Assembly (NCBI RefSeq): GCF_033439725.1
Contig: NW_026944393.1
Location: 124,001-188,000 of the forward strand
DNA from: Neurospora tetraspora
Lineage: Eukaryota; Ascomycota; Sordariomycetes; Sordariales; Sordariaceae
Length of the DNA: 64,000 bases
Reading direction: 5' to 3'
The translations under genes were made by a program, and so were the position numbers. Numbering within the stretch: position 1 is the stretch's first letter; each line of letters starts with the position of its first letter. The notes under the pieces were generated by a model. That model worked only from the letters and a program-made list of their open reading frames with translations, was not told where the DNA came from and did no database searches. Below are positions 35,247-46,874 of the stretch, in pieces.

Positions 35247-38191
35247 CTAATCCCCAAGCGGCATGCCTTCCAAGTCGTCCAGCAGCCTTCGCCAGTTATC
35301 TGCCAACATCTCTGAGTACTTGACCCGCTCCTGCGCCCAATCCTGGGTCAGTCTCGACACGTTATACTGCGTGCCCTGGAAGAATCGTAGCTCGTCTCTT
35401 ATGCATTCCTTGACGAATACTGAGCGGTTGTGTTGGGTGACAATGGATTCCTTGTCCTGTTTTAGGTGTCAGCAGACCGATGTCATTGCATAATGAAAAA
35501 AAGAGGGACATACCTTGATGATCGCCTCAACAACCCTCTCCTTCTCACCCGGCTTAACCATCCCTTCTGGCTTCGCGTTAAGCGCCTGTAGCTTCGCTTC
35601 ATTCGTCTCAATGCGCCGTTGCAGGAAGGGAATGTTGTCCTTGTCGAGACGCTCTCTCCTGTCGAACAAATCACGTAGGCTAACTAGCGCATCTCGCTGC
35701 CTCTTCAAGTCCTCCAGCACACCCTCCTCCCACGCCTTGGCTTCATCCTCCATCAAGGTCTGTGCAGTACGCAAGTGTCGGCCCATGGCTTGTAGCCCGT
35801 CGTTGAGAAGTGGCACGTCATTGTTGTCAGTGGCGTAGGTGTCGGCGCTGGCCTCGGTGAGCGAGATCAGGGAGAGAGCCATCCGGGCGTGGTCGGCTGC
35901 TACGCCTTCTGAGCGCTTGACGAGACGGTCCATGATGGTGCAGGTGCTGATGTAAAGCTCAGCACTGCGGCGGACGCCTGCTCGGGCGCGCGCGAAGAGC
36001 TCCTCTAGAGTTGGGGGAAGCGAGTCCTCGAGACCGGGTGGTAGTGTGCGGCCGGTGAACTCATCCTGAACAGAGATCGTAGCTTGCTTGCGCCAGACAG
36101 ACAGTTCCTGTAGTATGTCAGCATATGCGTAGAGACCAAAGGTTCGAGGTAGACATACCGTAGGCACCGTCAAGAACATAATCACCAACTGCTCCTGGCC
36201 CAAAACCGGGTGACGCACGAGAGCGTTGAGGAACCTAGCCAGACCGCGGCGGCGCTTCTCGATAAAGGCTCCATCGTTGGACAAATGGTTGCCATTGACT
36301 GTCTCTGTTAGCGTAGCCCATCTTCCCCGGAAGGATATCCAACTTACGAGCAACCCTCTTGGGCGGCAACAGAGGCAGCACCCTAAACGGATACCGCTTG
36401 TGCAAGCAATCCAACAACCACACAAAGTCGCTGTATCGTCGGACGACCTTACTGCCACGCCTTATACTCGAGACCTCGTAGTTGTGGTGCTGGAACATGA
36501 ACATGCCCTCCTTCTCCGGCATCAGCGTCACCAGAATATTCTCCTCCACATTGCTTCCCGACCTGACATGTCCAATGCTTCGGTTGGGGTTGGAACCGCC
36601 GACTGGACCTCCAACAGACTGGCCAGGTCCCCCATTACCACCAAACGGACTTGTGATAGCATTGTCTGCTGGTTCGCTGAACCCTCCTACCGAGGAGTTA
36701 CCGGGAAAGTAGTTCCAGGCGCCATTGCTTTCCTGAATCGATTCGGCGACGTTGTGGATCGAGCTGGGACCCGAGGGTGGTTGGCTGGTGGTGAATGTGG
36801 AAGTAGTCCGGCCGGGCAGCGCGGCGCTGGTCGTCGTCACTTCGGGACTCGTACTGTACGAAACAGCGCCGTTGCCGTTCAAGTCAGGGCCGATCGAGCG
36901 AGGGACGTCGGCGGCGCCGTTATGACCCGTCGAGTGTTCTAATGGGCCATGGTTGTGGCCTTTGTGCAGATCGGGCGCGTTCCACGGATCCTCGGGGTAC
37001 TCCATTGAAACCTTCCTCAGCGTGCGCGGCTGGTGTTGTTGCTGCTGTTGCTTGGGAGGAGACGGGGTGGGGGCTTTTGGTGGTGTGACGGGTCGTTGTG
37101 GAGGTTTCGCAGCGAGTTCAGACAGATCCGGCAGCACGGGCTGGACGTTCTCGACAAGACCTTGTAGTTTGGGCTGGGGAAGTTCTGGATAGCGGATACG
37201 CAACGAGGTTAGCTTGCCATGACACTGAAGAACTAACGGACCCACCCCCGATAGCGTTGACCAAGGCGATTGCGGATTGCGGAGCGCGCGAAGTACTGAC
37301 AAGGAAGATGATGTGATGGGGAGAATATGGGGTAGATAGACCAGACAAATGAACAGTGGTGTTGAGCAGAGGACGAAGGAAAAAGACGGACAGGCAAAAG
37401 GTTAACCGAGTCGGCGGTAGCAATCAATCAGCGAAACAGGGGATGACATATGACCGCATTCGAGGTTCGTGTTGGTTGCAATGGGTTGGCAAATACAAGA
37501 AGGTTGGGATGAATGGATGACCAGCAGCTGAAGAACCGGGAAACTAAACGCGCCCCGGCACCTTTTTGCGACGAGGCACTGCAGATACGTGAAAAACACA
37601 AGGACCGGATTGGACAATGTTTGTAAAAAAAAACTTACTTCGTCGACGTTCGTCCACGCCATCCAAGCTGGCGACCTCCCCTTCTTGGACAAGGCCAATC
37701 AAGGCCAGCAGGACGTTGAACTCGTTCCTGCCCAAGTCCAAGCCGGCAGCGGAGCTGTTAGCCTCCTCACCATTGGCACCATCACCCCCACTACCACCAG
37801 CGCCTGTAGGGGCAATGATACCCATTATGCGCGCCTGGTCATCGGCGCCAAGCTTGGCCGCTGCGAGCGTCCGCGCAACACCTCCGGCTGTGATCCTCCC
37901 ATTTGTGCTACCGCTGTTCTCTGTACGGGCTACTGCGTCGAACGTCTCGATATAGCTCTCGGGAACGTCGCCCGAGGGGAGGAGGTTGCGGATCAGATCG
38001 GCGCGGCTGCGCTGCTTGCGCGGGGTGGGCATGTCCCAGGGCGAGTCATCGTCATCGTCGGCGAATAGCGCACTGCCGGAGCGAGTGGTGGGCGCTTCGT
38101 TATCGAAGAGGGTCGAGCGGCTGCTGTTGGCGATCTTGGCTGAGTTAAGGGCGGCCGAGTCGTCGGGAGGGGAGCTGCCAAAGAGCGACAT
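35247..38191 (-). CDS. mvp1: Sorting nexin Mvp1 (SNX8 type)
   Basis: Five exons on the reverse strand: 38191-37639, 37184-36348, 36298-36159, 36107-35514 and 35456-35247, giving 777 residues. The N-terminus MSLFGSSPPDD and the following SPWDMPTPRKQRSRADLIR region are typical of fungal Mvp1. An EH-like helical region with LIGLVQEGE ends near residue 184. A Pro/Ser/Gln-rich linker follows, then a PX domain from about 395 (ILVTLMPEKEGMFMFQHHNYEV, RRYSDFVWLLDCL, YPFRVLPLLPPKRV) that binds phosphatidylinositol 3-phosphate in this family. A BAR-like helical domain runs to the end. Mvp1 acts in endosomal membrane tubulation and vacuolar protein sorting. The intron at 36299-36347 is only 49 nt. The first intron, 454 nt, could hide a small exon, but a direct join keeps frame (ERRR-K-LPQPKLQG). 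Confidence 0.93.
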
Positions 38192-39076
38192 GTTGTGCTG
38201 GAGCTTCGGACAACCGAAGGTAGGTTCAAGGTGTAAGTCGGTTGGAGAAAGTTTCGAACTCGAGAGCAACCTCGATGGGCCAGGGCAAGATGGAAGAACC
38301 AAAAAGTGAACAAGTTAAAGATGAAGCTATCGCGACCTCATCCGGAAGCAGAAAAAGAACAGGAAGAAAAAAAAGTTGAAGCAAGTCGAGATGTTGACGA
38401 CGACAACTAAGGTTTTGTCCCTCCCGCTCGAGGAAAGAAAGTCAAGATGCATCAATGATGACGGCGCGGCGGGCAGGGCATGGCACGGCACTGTTGGCGC
38501 GCCGACCCCAAGGCTGACACAATCCCGTTTGGGAGGGCTGCATACAGTGGCTTGGTAGTGGGAAGCGCGCTGTGACGGATGGACGGTTCCCGCTGGAAGC
38601 TGGAAGGAATGGACCGCTGCCAGGACCGGGCCTTGACCGGGGTAGCTTGCGGGATTGACATGTCACTGGCCAATGGCGTTCTTCCGACTGCCAGGTACGG
38701 ACAGCAAGTCTTCGAGATCCATCGCGACCATGTCACCACGCAGCATAGTGGTATTTATTTTTAAAGTCAATCTTCATGGCTACAATCAATCGCTAAAGCA
38801 GGAACACGTCAACCCGGAGAGTCTCACAATTCCTTGCGCTGTCATCAAGTGGAGTGGTGGCCGCATATAGGAATCCACTCCCTTGTAGAGGTATGTACGA
38901 GGACCCAAATGTAACTGAACCGACGGGCAAGACGCTGGACTGACAATACGCGGATGATAATAATACAACACAAAGTACAGAGCCATGGACGGACCCAGTA
39001 CCTATCATACAACAAGGAGGAAGAGCGCAACAACGAGTTTTGGAAAAACCGCCATCCCAGGCAATATTCATGTTCA
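38192..39076. other. Intergenic: mvp1 promoter and 3' end of uL15m gene
   Basis: No gene seen. Contains the upstream region of mvp1 and the 3' untranslated region of the next reverse-strand gene. Confidence 0.5.
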
Positions 39077-40144
39077 TTAGAAGAGCTTCTCCGACACCGC
39101 ATCCCCAGTCTTGCTGGCCTTGACCTTCTCGGCCCTGACCACCTTGACCTTCTCGCCGCCCGTCGGCACCTTGAAGTACAAACTGGGCGACTCGCCAGGC
39201 GCGAGCTGGTGGCTGAGGTAACCCCTATGCGCCGGGTCTCTGTAGTACTCGATATCCCAACGGCTGGTCGGGTCCGGCAGCCGGTAGTACTTCTTCTTGA
39301 GCGACCGCGCCTGCGCCAGGATCTCCTCCACGTGCTCCTTGCCCACCGGCAGCGGCTTGTCGGTGTGGATAGACTTGCCCTGTACCAGGCGCTTAATGGA
39401 CTCCTTGGTGTAGAATCGGGTGACGATCTTGCCGCCGGCGGCCTCGATGGCCTCGATGGCCGAACCGGACGCGCGCGAAACGGTGATGGTGATGGGGATC
39501 TTGAAACCCTCCTTGCCGCGGCCGAGGAGCTTGATGCCGTCCTTGATGCTGCTGCCGATGATTCCGGACTTGATGATCTCCTTGGGGGTGATAGGCTTCG
39601 TGGGGTCGATACGGCCGGCTTCGATCCATTCGTGGAGCTTGTCGAGGTTAAGCTCGGACATGTCGGCAGCGAACCTATTATAGACACAAGTGGTTAGTCT
39701 CTATTAAGTATTTGGTAGGTATAGCTCGTATCGGACAACTTGTTGGAGAGTTGTTGGACATGGCGCATAGCGGGAGGGTATGGAGTTTGGGACGGCGTAC
39801 TGGTTAACGAAACCCTTGCGGCCGTGAGAGACGATCAAGGGCGTCTGACCACCCTGAAACCATGGCTTGACGTGGCCATGGGCCTTCTGACCATTCATAC
39901 CACGACCGGCAGTCTTGCCATAGCCGGACGAGGGACCACGACCCTTGCGAATGCGCTTGTGGTAGGCGCCCCGGTTGTCGGACAGGCTGGCGAGGATGGA
40001 TGCGCTTCTGGTCTGGACGGAGAGGGCAGCAAAGAGGGAAATGAGGGACGACGTCGGCGACGAGGCAGGTACTGAAGGGCGTGCTGCTGTGAGGGAGGCC
40101 TGGCAGCATCGCGCCGCCTGGGCGAGCGGTAACCTGGGAGGCAT
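39077..40144 (-). CDS. mrpl10: Mitochondrial large-subunit ribosomal protein uL15m
   Basis: Two exons on the reverse strand, 40144-39801 and 39674-39077, giving 313 residues. The 126-nt intron starts GTACGC and ends ATAG; the join gives GFVNQFAADM. The N-terminal ~50 residues are Ala/Ser/Arg-rich, as expected of a mitochondrial presequence. The L15 signature follows: KRIRKGRGPSSGYGKTAGRG, WFQGGQTPLIVSHGRKGFVNQ, then NLDKLHEWIEAGRIDPTKPI and GSSIKDGIKLLGRGKEGFKI, and the final strand region with RASGSAIEAIEAAGGKI. It is the homologue of yeast Mrpl10 and bacterial L15. An in-frame reading continues upstream of 40144, but this ATG has a good context and gives a normal length. Confidence 0.94.
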
Positions 40145-43100
40145 GGCGGAGGCGGAGGACGGGAGTGGGTTGGCTCTGGGTCGGGCAGTCTTCCGGATTC
40201 CGTTCCTCACGGCAACGGCACTTCCCCGAAAACAAAAGTTCAGGACCCGCGCCCAGCCAAATTCCGACCGCCTGCCGTCGCGGGGGTGGACCGTGCGTCC
40301 TCGTTGGTCAATCGCGGCAGCGCGGATGGGCGGCTGAGTCAGTAAGGTGTTCCACATCCGACGTCCATCGCCAAGAGACGGTGATGCTCCAAAATATCCA
40401 TGGTCGATATCACTTACACGGGATATGCAAGAGTATGTCAACAGGTTAGTGTAGTGGAAGTGCCTAAAAGGCAGGTTGTTACTGCTGGATTTTATGGGGC
40501 ATCTCGACGGTCAATTCCTGAGATTTTACTCACAAACACGAAGGACTATTTTTTGAGTGTCCCATGGCGACTTGAGGTGCTCCGAGAAAATATTGTGTAG
40601 GCGCAATGTTGTGATGCTCACAGTATTGCCTTCAATAGCAACGTTATACTGAGAGCCATGTACATTAGCTACTCGCAGACAATGGTAGATGAATCCCATA
40701 TGCAAAATACGTCTATACTACACGGAATGATAGTGTGGGACGCCTGGAAGTTTGGTCAACTTTAGGTGTCAACCGAGATGGAGATTTTCGAGAACGTTGA
40801 GAACGGTAGGACTACATAAATCCTGGACTGGTTTTTTTCGTGATTAGAATCATTAAAGAGTCGCCATGTCTGATTTAGACGTGTAATTTTGACCCCATGT
40901 TCGCTGCTACCTCTAGAAATGATGTTGACCGCAAAACAGGTCGAGGTACAGTGTGAGATTGCATTGCAGGACAGTCATGATCGAGTCTTATTGAAGGTTC
41001 CAAGTCAACCAGAGCAGCGCTGCTTCAAGATGACCGTTTCTCAAAGCTTTCCCTAACTTCCAAGTCATTCCCATCTCCCAAGCCCAGACTGCGTTGCCAA
41101 GTGCCTGCCACCGCTCCTACCGGCAACCGGCTGGCACGCCTTTCCCCAAACATCAGACGACAAGACTCTTCCCGTTCGCCCCAAGCCTGCTGCAGCCTGC
41201 AGGCACCATATAAGGTCCCTTATCTGACCCCTCTACCACAACGGGGAGCCCTGTGGTCTCATGGCGCAGTGGTTACCGTTGATGAATAACTTAGCGCGGC
41301 GGTTTTCGTAGGTCTGCAGCTGGGGTATTGTCGTTCGTTCTACAAACCTACCTGGGCGACTGAGCTTTTTGCTTTTTTTATTCAATTGGGGAATGCCTCA
41401 GGATCCCAAGGATGTGGTCTTTGCATTTTTCCTTTGCGTGTTGGGGTTGATAAATGGGTTTGTTTTGCGCGGGGGGAAAGATGGAAGTGGTGATGTTTGT
41501 AGTGCGACCGTGATCCTTCTTTACAAATTAGGGTTCACTATAAGGAGCACCTTCTTTACATCGCAGCAACTGGGGTGGCTTGACAGCGATCTGAACGTGA
41601 GGATTTCTCTTTCATTTGACGCTTCAGACGTTTACTGTTTGTTCTTTGATCTTGATTCATGTATTCAAACGTCGTTGTGTTGATGGATTCTCATGATATC
41701 CAAATACCATCAATATCTCATCTGACTGCCTTTCTGACGCCAACCATCTATGCAACTCGCGTTTTTTGTTCGGTGAGTGAGGTGCGACGTGCTTCCCTTG
41801 ACATCTACCGAGCTTTCTCAGCAACTGTCAGAAGTTCACCGGATCACATCAACAACATGTAGATCGCCATCAATTGTTCTTGTCGGCTTTATACCTGGGA
41901 CCCAACTTCCTCTTCTCGCTACAGCACATTTGATCTCCTTTTTGTTTTGCTTGATCTGAACATGAAGCGGCCCAGCTTTGGCAATGTTCCCAACTTCGTG
42001 CGGGTTGGGATTTGTGTTGTCTCCAGGAGTTTGGCATGTCGCAAGCTCTTGGCACCAGCTCTGTTCTGAGGGTTTGCGAAAAAGAAGCATGTGCTTTTCT
42101 TTACCCCAACGTGTTGTCCCCTTTCTTCCAGCAGATCATTCATCGATGATTTCGAAATGGGAATCGCGCAGGTGACTTCCCATGCTCGCCTGCCACCAGC
42201 TGACTCCTTGACCCGAGCTTTCTCCCACCACCGGCCGGCATGCGCACTCCCCGCCCCTTCTTGCTGCCAGCCGGAATCCCTTCATCCCATCTCCTCCCGC
42301 GCCACCAGCAGGCCCCAAACCTGCCCTAACCCCTCTTCGATTGGGGTTTATAGGTGCGCTTTCCCGGACCAACAGTCATCACATCCAGCGGCGGCCACAT
42401 GGTGCAACGGTCGGGGTCAATGCCCCTTCCCTTGTCACTGCGTGAGCTCGTGGGTTCGATTCCCAACGGGGTTGGCAATGTCTTGCCAGACTCACCGGTC
42501 CTTCGAGGAAGCCCAGACACAGCACCACCGCAAAGTAGACACACTGGCAACCTCATGGTAGCGAGCTGCTCTTTCATGTCCCATGGATTGAGATCCTCAT
42601 CGGAGCCCCTTAGGGGAGCTTTGGGGAGCGCAGCAACTGATTCGTATAACTGTGGGCTTTCGGGAATATTGGCTCAACTCGCGCCTCCGACCCCGTGGTC
42701 ACGGATTAGAATTGTGTGGATCGTCGCATCCTTTTTTTTGCGATTATTTCTTTTTTTGGTGGTGATTGAAGATTCGCTTTTGCATCCATGTCGTCGCTGG
42801 AATATCGTGGCGCCCAAAACACCTGCACTCAGCACCGACGCTGGAGAGGACGGAGTCAGGGAGTTAGATGAAGGAAGATATTCTCGATCTATGAGCGGAG
42901 CCCCAAGTTCAGTCAAGAAGCTGCTTCTGTGACACTTTTTGCTCTTACCATGTTGTGATGATGGGCATCTGCGACATTGAATTCGGACAACCTCCGGACC
43001 ACACCAACGAGGATCTGAGATGATCTGAACATAGGCGTCGGAGAGGCAGGTGTGCATCGTATGGATAAAAGCCCACTGCATCAACAGCGAAAGGTGCAAC

Positions 43101-43282
43101 ATCCAAGAATGCGACGGATGTCGTTATGATAAGCAACGAACATCACGAACATTCCCGCCGTCAAAGGAGAAGTAAAGTTGGAAGTTTGCCGTCGGAGCGG
43201 ATAGAGGTATCAACTCCACCCTGGACCCAGAGGCCGGGACCGGGCCGCGCCGTTGAGCCACTCCACCTCGGCGCTTAAGGCG
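40145..43282. other. 3 kb without a recognised protein gene
   Basis: Contains the uL15m promoter on the left. Open frames reach 192 codons (42354-42932, forward) but without recognisable features. A tRNA-like relic at about 42,393 is listed separately. Texture is mixed, with several AT-rich stretches from 40,600 to 42,000. Confidence 0.45.
42393..42474 (+). pseudogene. tRNA-like relic with intact B box
   Basis: An A-box-like stretch TGGTGCAACGG (42400-42410) is followed by a perfect B box GGTTCGATTCC (42453-42463) inside a potential T arm TGGGTTCGATTCCCA. The 53-bp spacing suits a tRNA with a long variable arm or a small insertion. Placing position 1 at 42393 pairs only five of seven acceptor positions (two of them G-U), and neither a proper D stem nor an anticodon stem forms. 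I read it as a degenerate tRNA or tRNA-derived sequence and not a working gene. Confidence 0.35.
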
Positions 43283-43567
43283 CTAAAATATCCACACCTC
43301 CTTGTGAGAAGGAACGCTGGAAGGTGAACCTCTTCTACAAGAAGTTGCAACTTCCACCTTGCACTTGCCCTTGCCCTTGCACTCGGACTTCTTGGGCGTT
43401 ATGGCAATCACGGGGCGGGATTTGGCACTGACGACCTCCTTGAGGGGAAGTCGTAGCCGGCCTTGTTCGATGTTGCTGTATTCTTCCAGACTTTGCAAAT
43501 CATTCTCCCTCTTGCTCATTAGCTCAATCTTTCTTCCGTTCAATCTCTCTCCAGTTACACTATCCAA
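43283..43567 (-). CDS. Possible 94-residue ORF
   Basis: A reverse-strand frame beginning MDSVTGERLNGRKIELMSKR and continuing through an acidic helical stretch and a Lys-rich CKGKGKCKVE segment. The frame is open upstream too. Composition looks coding, but no family is recognised and there is no obvious neighbour on that strand. It could be an exon of a decayed gene. Confidence 0.25.
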   Translation of the reverse strand: MDSVTGERLNGRKIELMSKRENDLQSLEEYSNIEQGRLRLPLKEVVSAKSRPVIAITPKKSECKGKGKCKVEVATSCRRGSPSSVPSHKEVWIF

Positions 43568-43808
43568 CCATCCCCAACTTACTATTATTTGTTTGGCTCT
43601 TGGAGTCCCGAACCACCAACAACTAGCAGAACGAGTCCAAGGATAACAGTATCACTCCAAAGGTCCTCTCAAAACACAGTCATCGGCGCATCAGCTGAAC
43701 CTCTTCGCTAATCTTTTCTAGACCTCTAGCTCATCATCTTACGATAACATCTCAAAATAGGCCCAACCTCCTTCGGATATTGTGTTCTATCCTCAACGGA
43801 CGAGAATG

Positions 43809-45060
43809 TCATCCGATTCTTCACCAATGTCATCACCAGCCCTTGTCGGCGACGCCGACGCAAGGAACCGGTTGATGGAGAAGCGCAAGACTGAGTACTG
43901 GGTACATATTTGGACCTTTAGATATATGTTTTCCAGCTTCCAACATCACTTCGGGTTGGAAACCTCACAAAATCGAAGTCCAAAACTTGCTCTGGCCCAC
44001 TGTGGTCAAAACCGTCACAACAAACGCTCGAGTTTCTATCTTCTCTTTCGTGCCTACCCCCACATACAAGAATCCGAGAATGAACACCAGTGGAAGTGGC
44101 GGTGCGTTGAGGTCCAAATCACCCCCGACCTGTTAAGTACTCTCAAATAGTAAAAACCTTGCTCTCCTAAGTTTGTACTGACGGCAAAACAGGGTTTCTC
44201 GTGCCCGGGTCGTGGAATAGAGCATCATCAACGATGACGCTCACTTGTTGTCCCATCGCCCGAACCAAGAAGACAAAGAACTGAGTCGCCAATTCGTGTT
44301 GCGAGAACTTCAAACTCAACTCGCCAATGCGGACCTGGATTGGATACTCCCTGTGCCCAATACCGAGACCATAACCCTTCACCATATCCTGGCCAGCGCT
44401 AGAGGCTCAAACAACGGTGTCGGTGATGTGAAGCAAAAGCTCGATCTCTCGAGCGTCCTTACGAGAGGCCTCTATCACTTTTACAAAACGGCCATGATGC
44501 CAAGGCCGTGGACAGAAGACACCATCGAATTCCTATTCGAGCGTCGGCAAGTGAACGGCGTATGGATCACGGCCATCTTTCCCGACCGCCCTATGATATC
44601 GGCGCTTGCAGATTCAGATCCTCCAGAAGACGATATATCAGCCCAGACCTCTCGCCTTGCTGCGCTAGAGGGTCCAATTCCTGAGATCAAAGCCTTGGGG
44701 GTAATCCTTCTGCAGATCTGGCTTCACATGCCCATGGCCCAGTTAAGCAGGCAGTGCCCCAAATTTTTTGAGAATGGCAATGTGACTAGGACGGGACAGT
44801 TGAATCTCTGCCACTCCTTGGACACCGGCATTCTTGGACACCTCCCCGCAGAACTGCGGCCCTTATGCAGGATCATTGAAAGATGCTTCGATGATGAGGT
44901 GTTTAAGCAGCACCCAAGCGACGAGATCTACGTTACCGGTGTTGGCTTAGCCATTTACGATCAGATCTTTGAGCCAATCGAAGAACTAGCGGAACAACTA
45001 TCGCTTCATATTGGCGTGCTTCCATGTCCTTTCCGCCCAGGAGATGAAGACAGCAATTAG
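43809..45060 (+). CDS. DUF7580-like protein, 5' structure unresolved
   Basis: The clear coding part is 44221-45060: an acceptor-like TAG precedes SIINDDAHLLSHRPNQED and an uninterrupted frame runs to a stop at 45060. It reads VPNTETITLHHILASARG, then LSSVLTRGLYHFYKTAMMPRPW, then WITAIFPDRPMISALADS, then EIKALGVILLQIWLHMPM and a C-terminal helix region with LCRIIERCFDD. This order matches the fungal DUF7580 domain, a degenerate kinase-like fold found in many proteins linked to HET/NLR-type genes. Upstream, an ATG at 43809 opens a frame with a plausible N-terminus, and another frame (WKPHKIEVQNLLWPTVVKT, 43950-44117) also looks coding, but I could not find splice sites that join them in phase. 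Either an intron was missed or the gene is partly decayed. Confidence 0.5.
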
Positions 45061-45082
45061 TACAAAAAAGCCCGTTAGTTCA

Positions 45083-45350
45083 ACACTTCATTTGGCCTTG
45101 GGCAAGCGACCACCCAAGGGGAAGCGGGAAAGGGGAAGAAGCCTTTTATGAAAAGAAGAAGGATGAACAGCAGAGGAAAGTTGCCAAGGTCAGGGAAGCA
45201 GAGGAAGTTATGAAGAAGGAGAAGCTTAAGGAGCTTCCGTACTTCGAGATGTACATCTTGACTCATCGCCAGAGGGTACTCCACCACGGCATTCCACTAG
45301 GGCGCTTAAGCGCTACAGCGCATGTATGTATTTTAGCGAAAAAGAAATAG
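45083..45350 (+). pseudogene. Coding debris, charged helical fragment
   Basis: Two overlapping frames look coding: one with STLHLALGKRPPKGKRER and a second with EEAFYEKKKDEQQRKVAKVR followed by EEVMKKEKLKELPYFEMYIL and THRQRVLHHG. The switch from one to the other suggests a frame change in an old gene. There is no start codon and no family match. It lies just downstream of the DUF7580-like segment and may be part of the same decayed locus. Confidence 0.3.
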
Positions 45351-45542
45351 TCGGCATTTATTTTCACTTTGCAACTTCCTCCGATCCAGTGACTTGGCTG
45401 AACATCAGCCTCAACAATGTCGCTCGTAGAAAGATACCATCCGAGATTTTATGCGACACTACCACTAATTTTTTCGCCTAGTACAGGACCTCAGCATCGG
45501 CCAACCTCAGAACTCGGCCTCGTTTCGTGATGACCAGTCTGT

Positions 45543-45878
45543 ATGCCGGCCATGAGGTCCATCACAAAAGCAAGACAATCCAGCCCTAAGAGGATAGGCT
45601 CCGGAATTTCTGTTTATTCTAAAACACGCGATCAGGTTAATACTTCGCAACGGATCTCGACTTCCCTTGGGGAGGATGGGAAACTGCAATGGGAGGTTAG
45701 AAAGAGAGGTGGATGGTGGATGTAACGCTGGTACCGAGAGTTTGGTAAACATACCCCTATTGCTACGTTTGGTGTTTCTGCATTGGCGGCTATGCGCTCA
45801 GGCGCTGTACCCTTGATCATTGGCCTGGAGATCGGCCGTTTTGGCGCGGCAGTGTGGCTAAGGATAGCATTTGATTAG
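45543..45878 (+). pseudogene. Coding debris with one internal stop
   Basis: A single frame from the ATG at 45543 to a stop at 45876-45878 is interrupted by one TAA at about 45723. Before the stop it reads LGEDGKLQWEVRKRGGWW; after it reads RWYREFGKHTPIATFGVSAL and a hydrophobic stretch GAVPLIIGLEIGRFGAAVWL. It may be a relic of a small membrane protein gene. No family was recognised. Confidence 0.3.
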
Positions 45879-46070
45879 CCGCCAATGCTAGGGGACCAGG
45901 GGAGGCCATTGGCAAACCACCATGGAGTGGACTCCATCGCCATGTTCGACCGAGATGTTTGCGTTGTATAAGATATTCGACGTTGCCAACCTTCATGTTT
46001 CTTTGTTCTAGGTAAGCACCATCATTGTATCAATCCTTGTATCATTATCCCCAAGTTCCTCTCACTCACA

Positions 46071-46874
46071 ATGGACAACGAAGCCTGGCTCCCTCTCAAG
46101 CAATCCCACTACCCACCACCATCCATTCCATCCATGAAAACAGGCCATCCAACCGGTCCCATCTCCCCAGGCCACATCATCCCCGATCTCCGACATCTCG
46201 ACAACGTCATCAACTGCAATGGCTTCGAACCATTCCCCCAGGGCATGGACATCATGACCGCCACCCTCGAACAAAGCACCTTCAAGAACGGCATCAATAC
46301 CGAGATAATCCTCCAAGCTAAAGCCGAGGCACCAATAGCGGGTATGATTCCCGGTGTGGACGCTAGTGCTGGCGCTGGGACGAATTACACCAACATAGTG
46401 AGTGACAGTTGGGAGTATGGGCGTTTGGAAGAGTACGTGGTGCAGCCTACAAGACAGTATATCCAGCGGTGTCTAGAGTCAAAGGAAGTGGCGGGTTATA
46501 TACAGAGGAGTAAGAAGCTGGGTGGTTGGAGCGTGTATATGATCACGGGGATCATGGTGGCGAGGGGAGGGGGGAAGAATGTGTTGAGTGAGGAGAAGGG
46601 GGTGGGGTTGTTTGGGAATGTTAACTTGTGAGTTCTTGTGCCCCTTTTTATGGGATTTGTTTCGTGGTAATGGGCGGTACTAATGTGGGATAAAACGAGC
46701 AGTGACGTTCCGGGCATCGGGCAGTTCGCGCCAGAAGTCGGATGGGATAAGAAGACCAAGTCGACGGTGAATGGTCACCATACGGCGGACTTTGTGTGCG
46801 CTATTCGGTTGGTGAAGATCACGAAGAGTGGGTTGAGGTCAAGTTGGACGATGAAGACGGTGACCAGGAAGTAG
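46071..46874 (+). CDS. Unnamed fungal family protein with duplicated second exon
   Basis: Exon 1 is 46071-46627 and exon 2a 46703-46874, giving 242 residues. Exon 1 opens MDNEAWLPLKQ, then GPISPGHIIPDLRHLDNVIN, WEYGRLEEYVVQPTRQYI and GGWSVYMITGIMVARGGGK. Exon 2a gives DVPGIGQFAPEV and ADFVCAIRLVKITKSG. This pattern (WLPL near the start, GH-I-I-x-DL-xx-LD, WSV-Y/F-M-I-TGI, DVPG, DFVxAxRLxKI) is one I recall from many uncharacterised filamentous-fungal proteins; I know no firm function. The donor is GTGAGT in phase 2. A second phase-compatible copy of the last exon lies at 47345-47546, so two alternative C-termini are possible. The gene sits among fast-changing coding debris. Confidence 0.65.

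Noticed and set aside
37185-37638. Small extra exons in the first mvp1 intron (for example after the AG before TGCCTCGTCGC or before TACTTCGCGCG)
   Set aside because: Both have flanking splice-like dinucleotides, but the direct join already keeps frame and gives a normal Mvp1 sequence across the junction.
41255-41375. A-box-like TGGCGCAGTGGTTA followed 110 bp later by a T-run, suggesting a tRNA gene
   Set aside because: No B box follows, the acceptor ends pair over only about four bases and no D or anticodon stem forms. Too weak to call even a relic.
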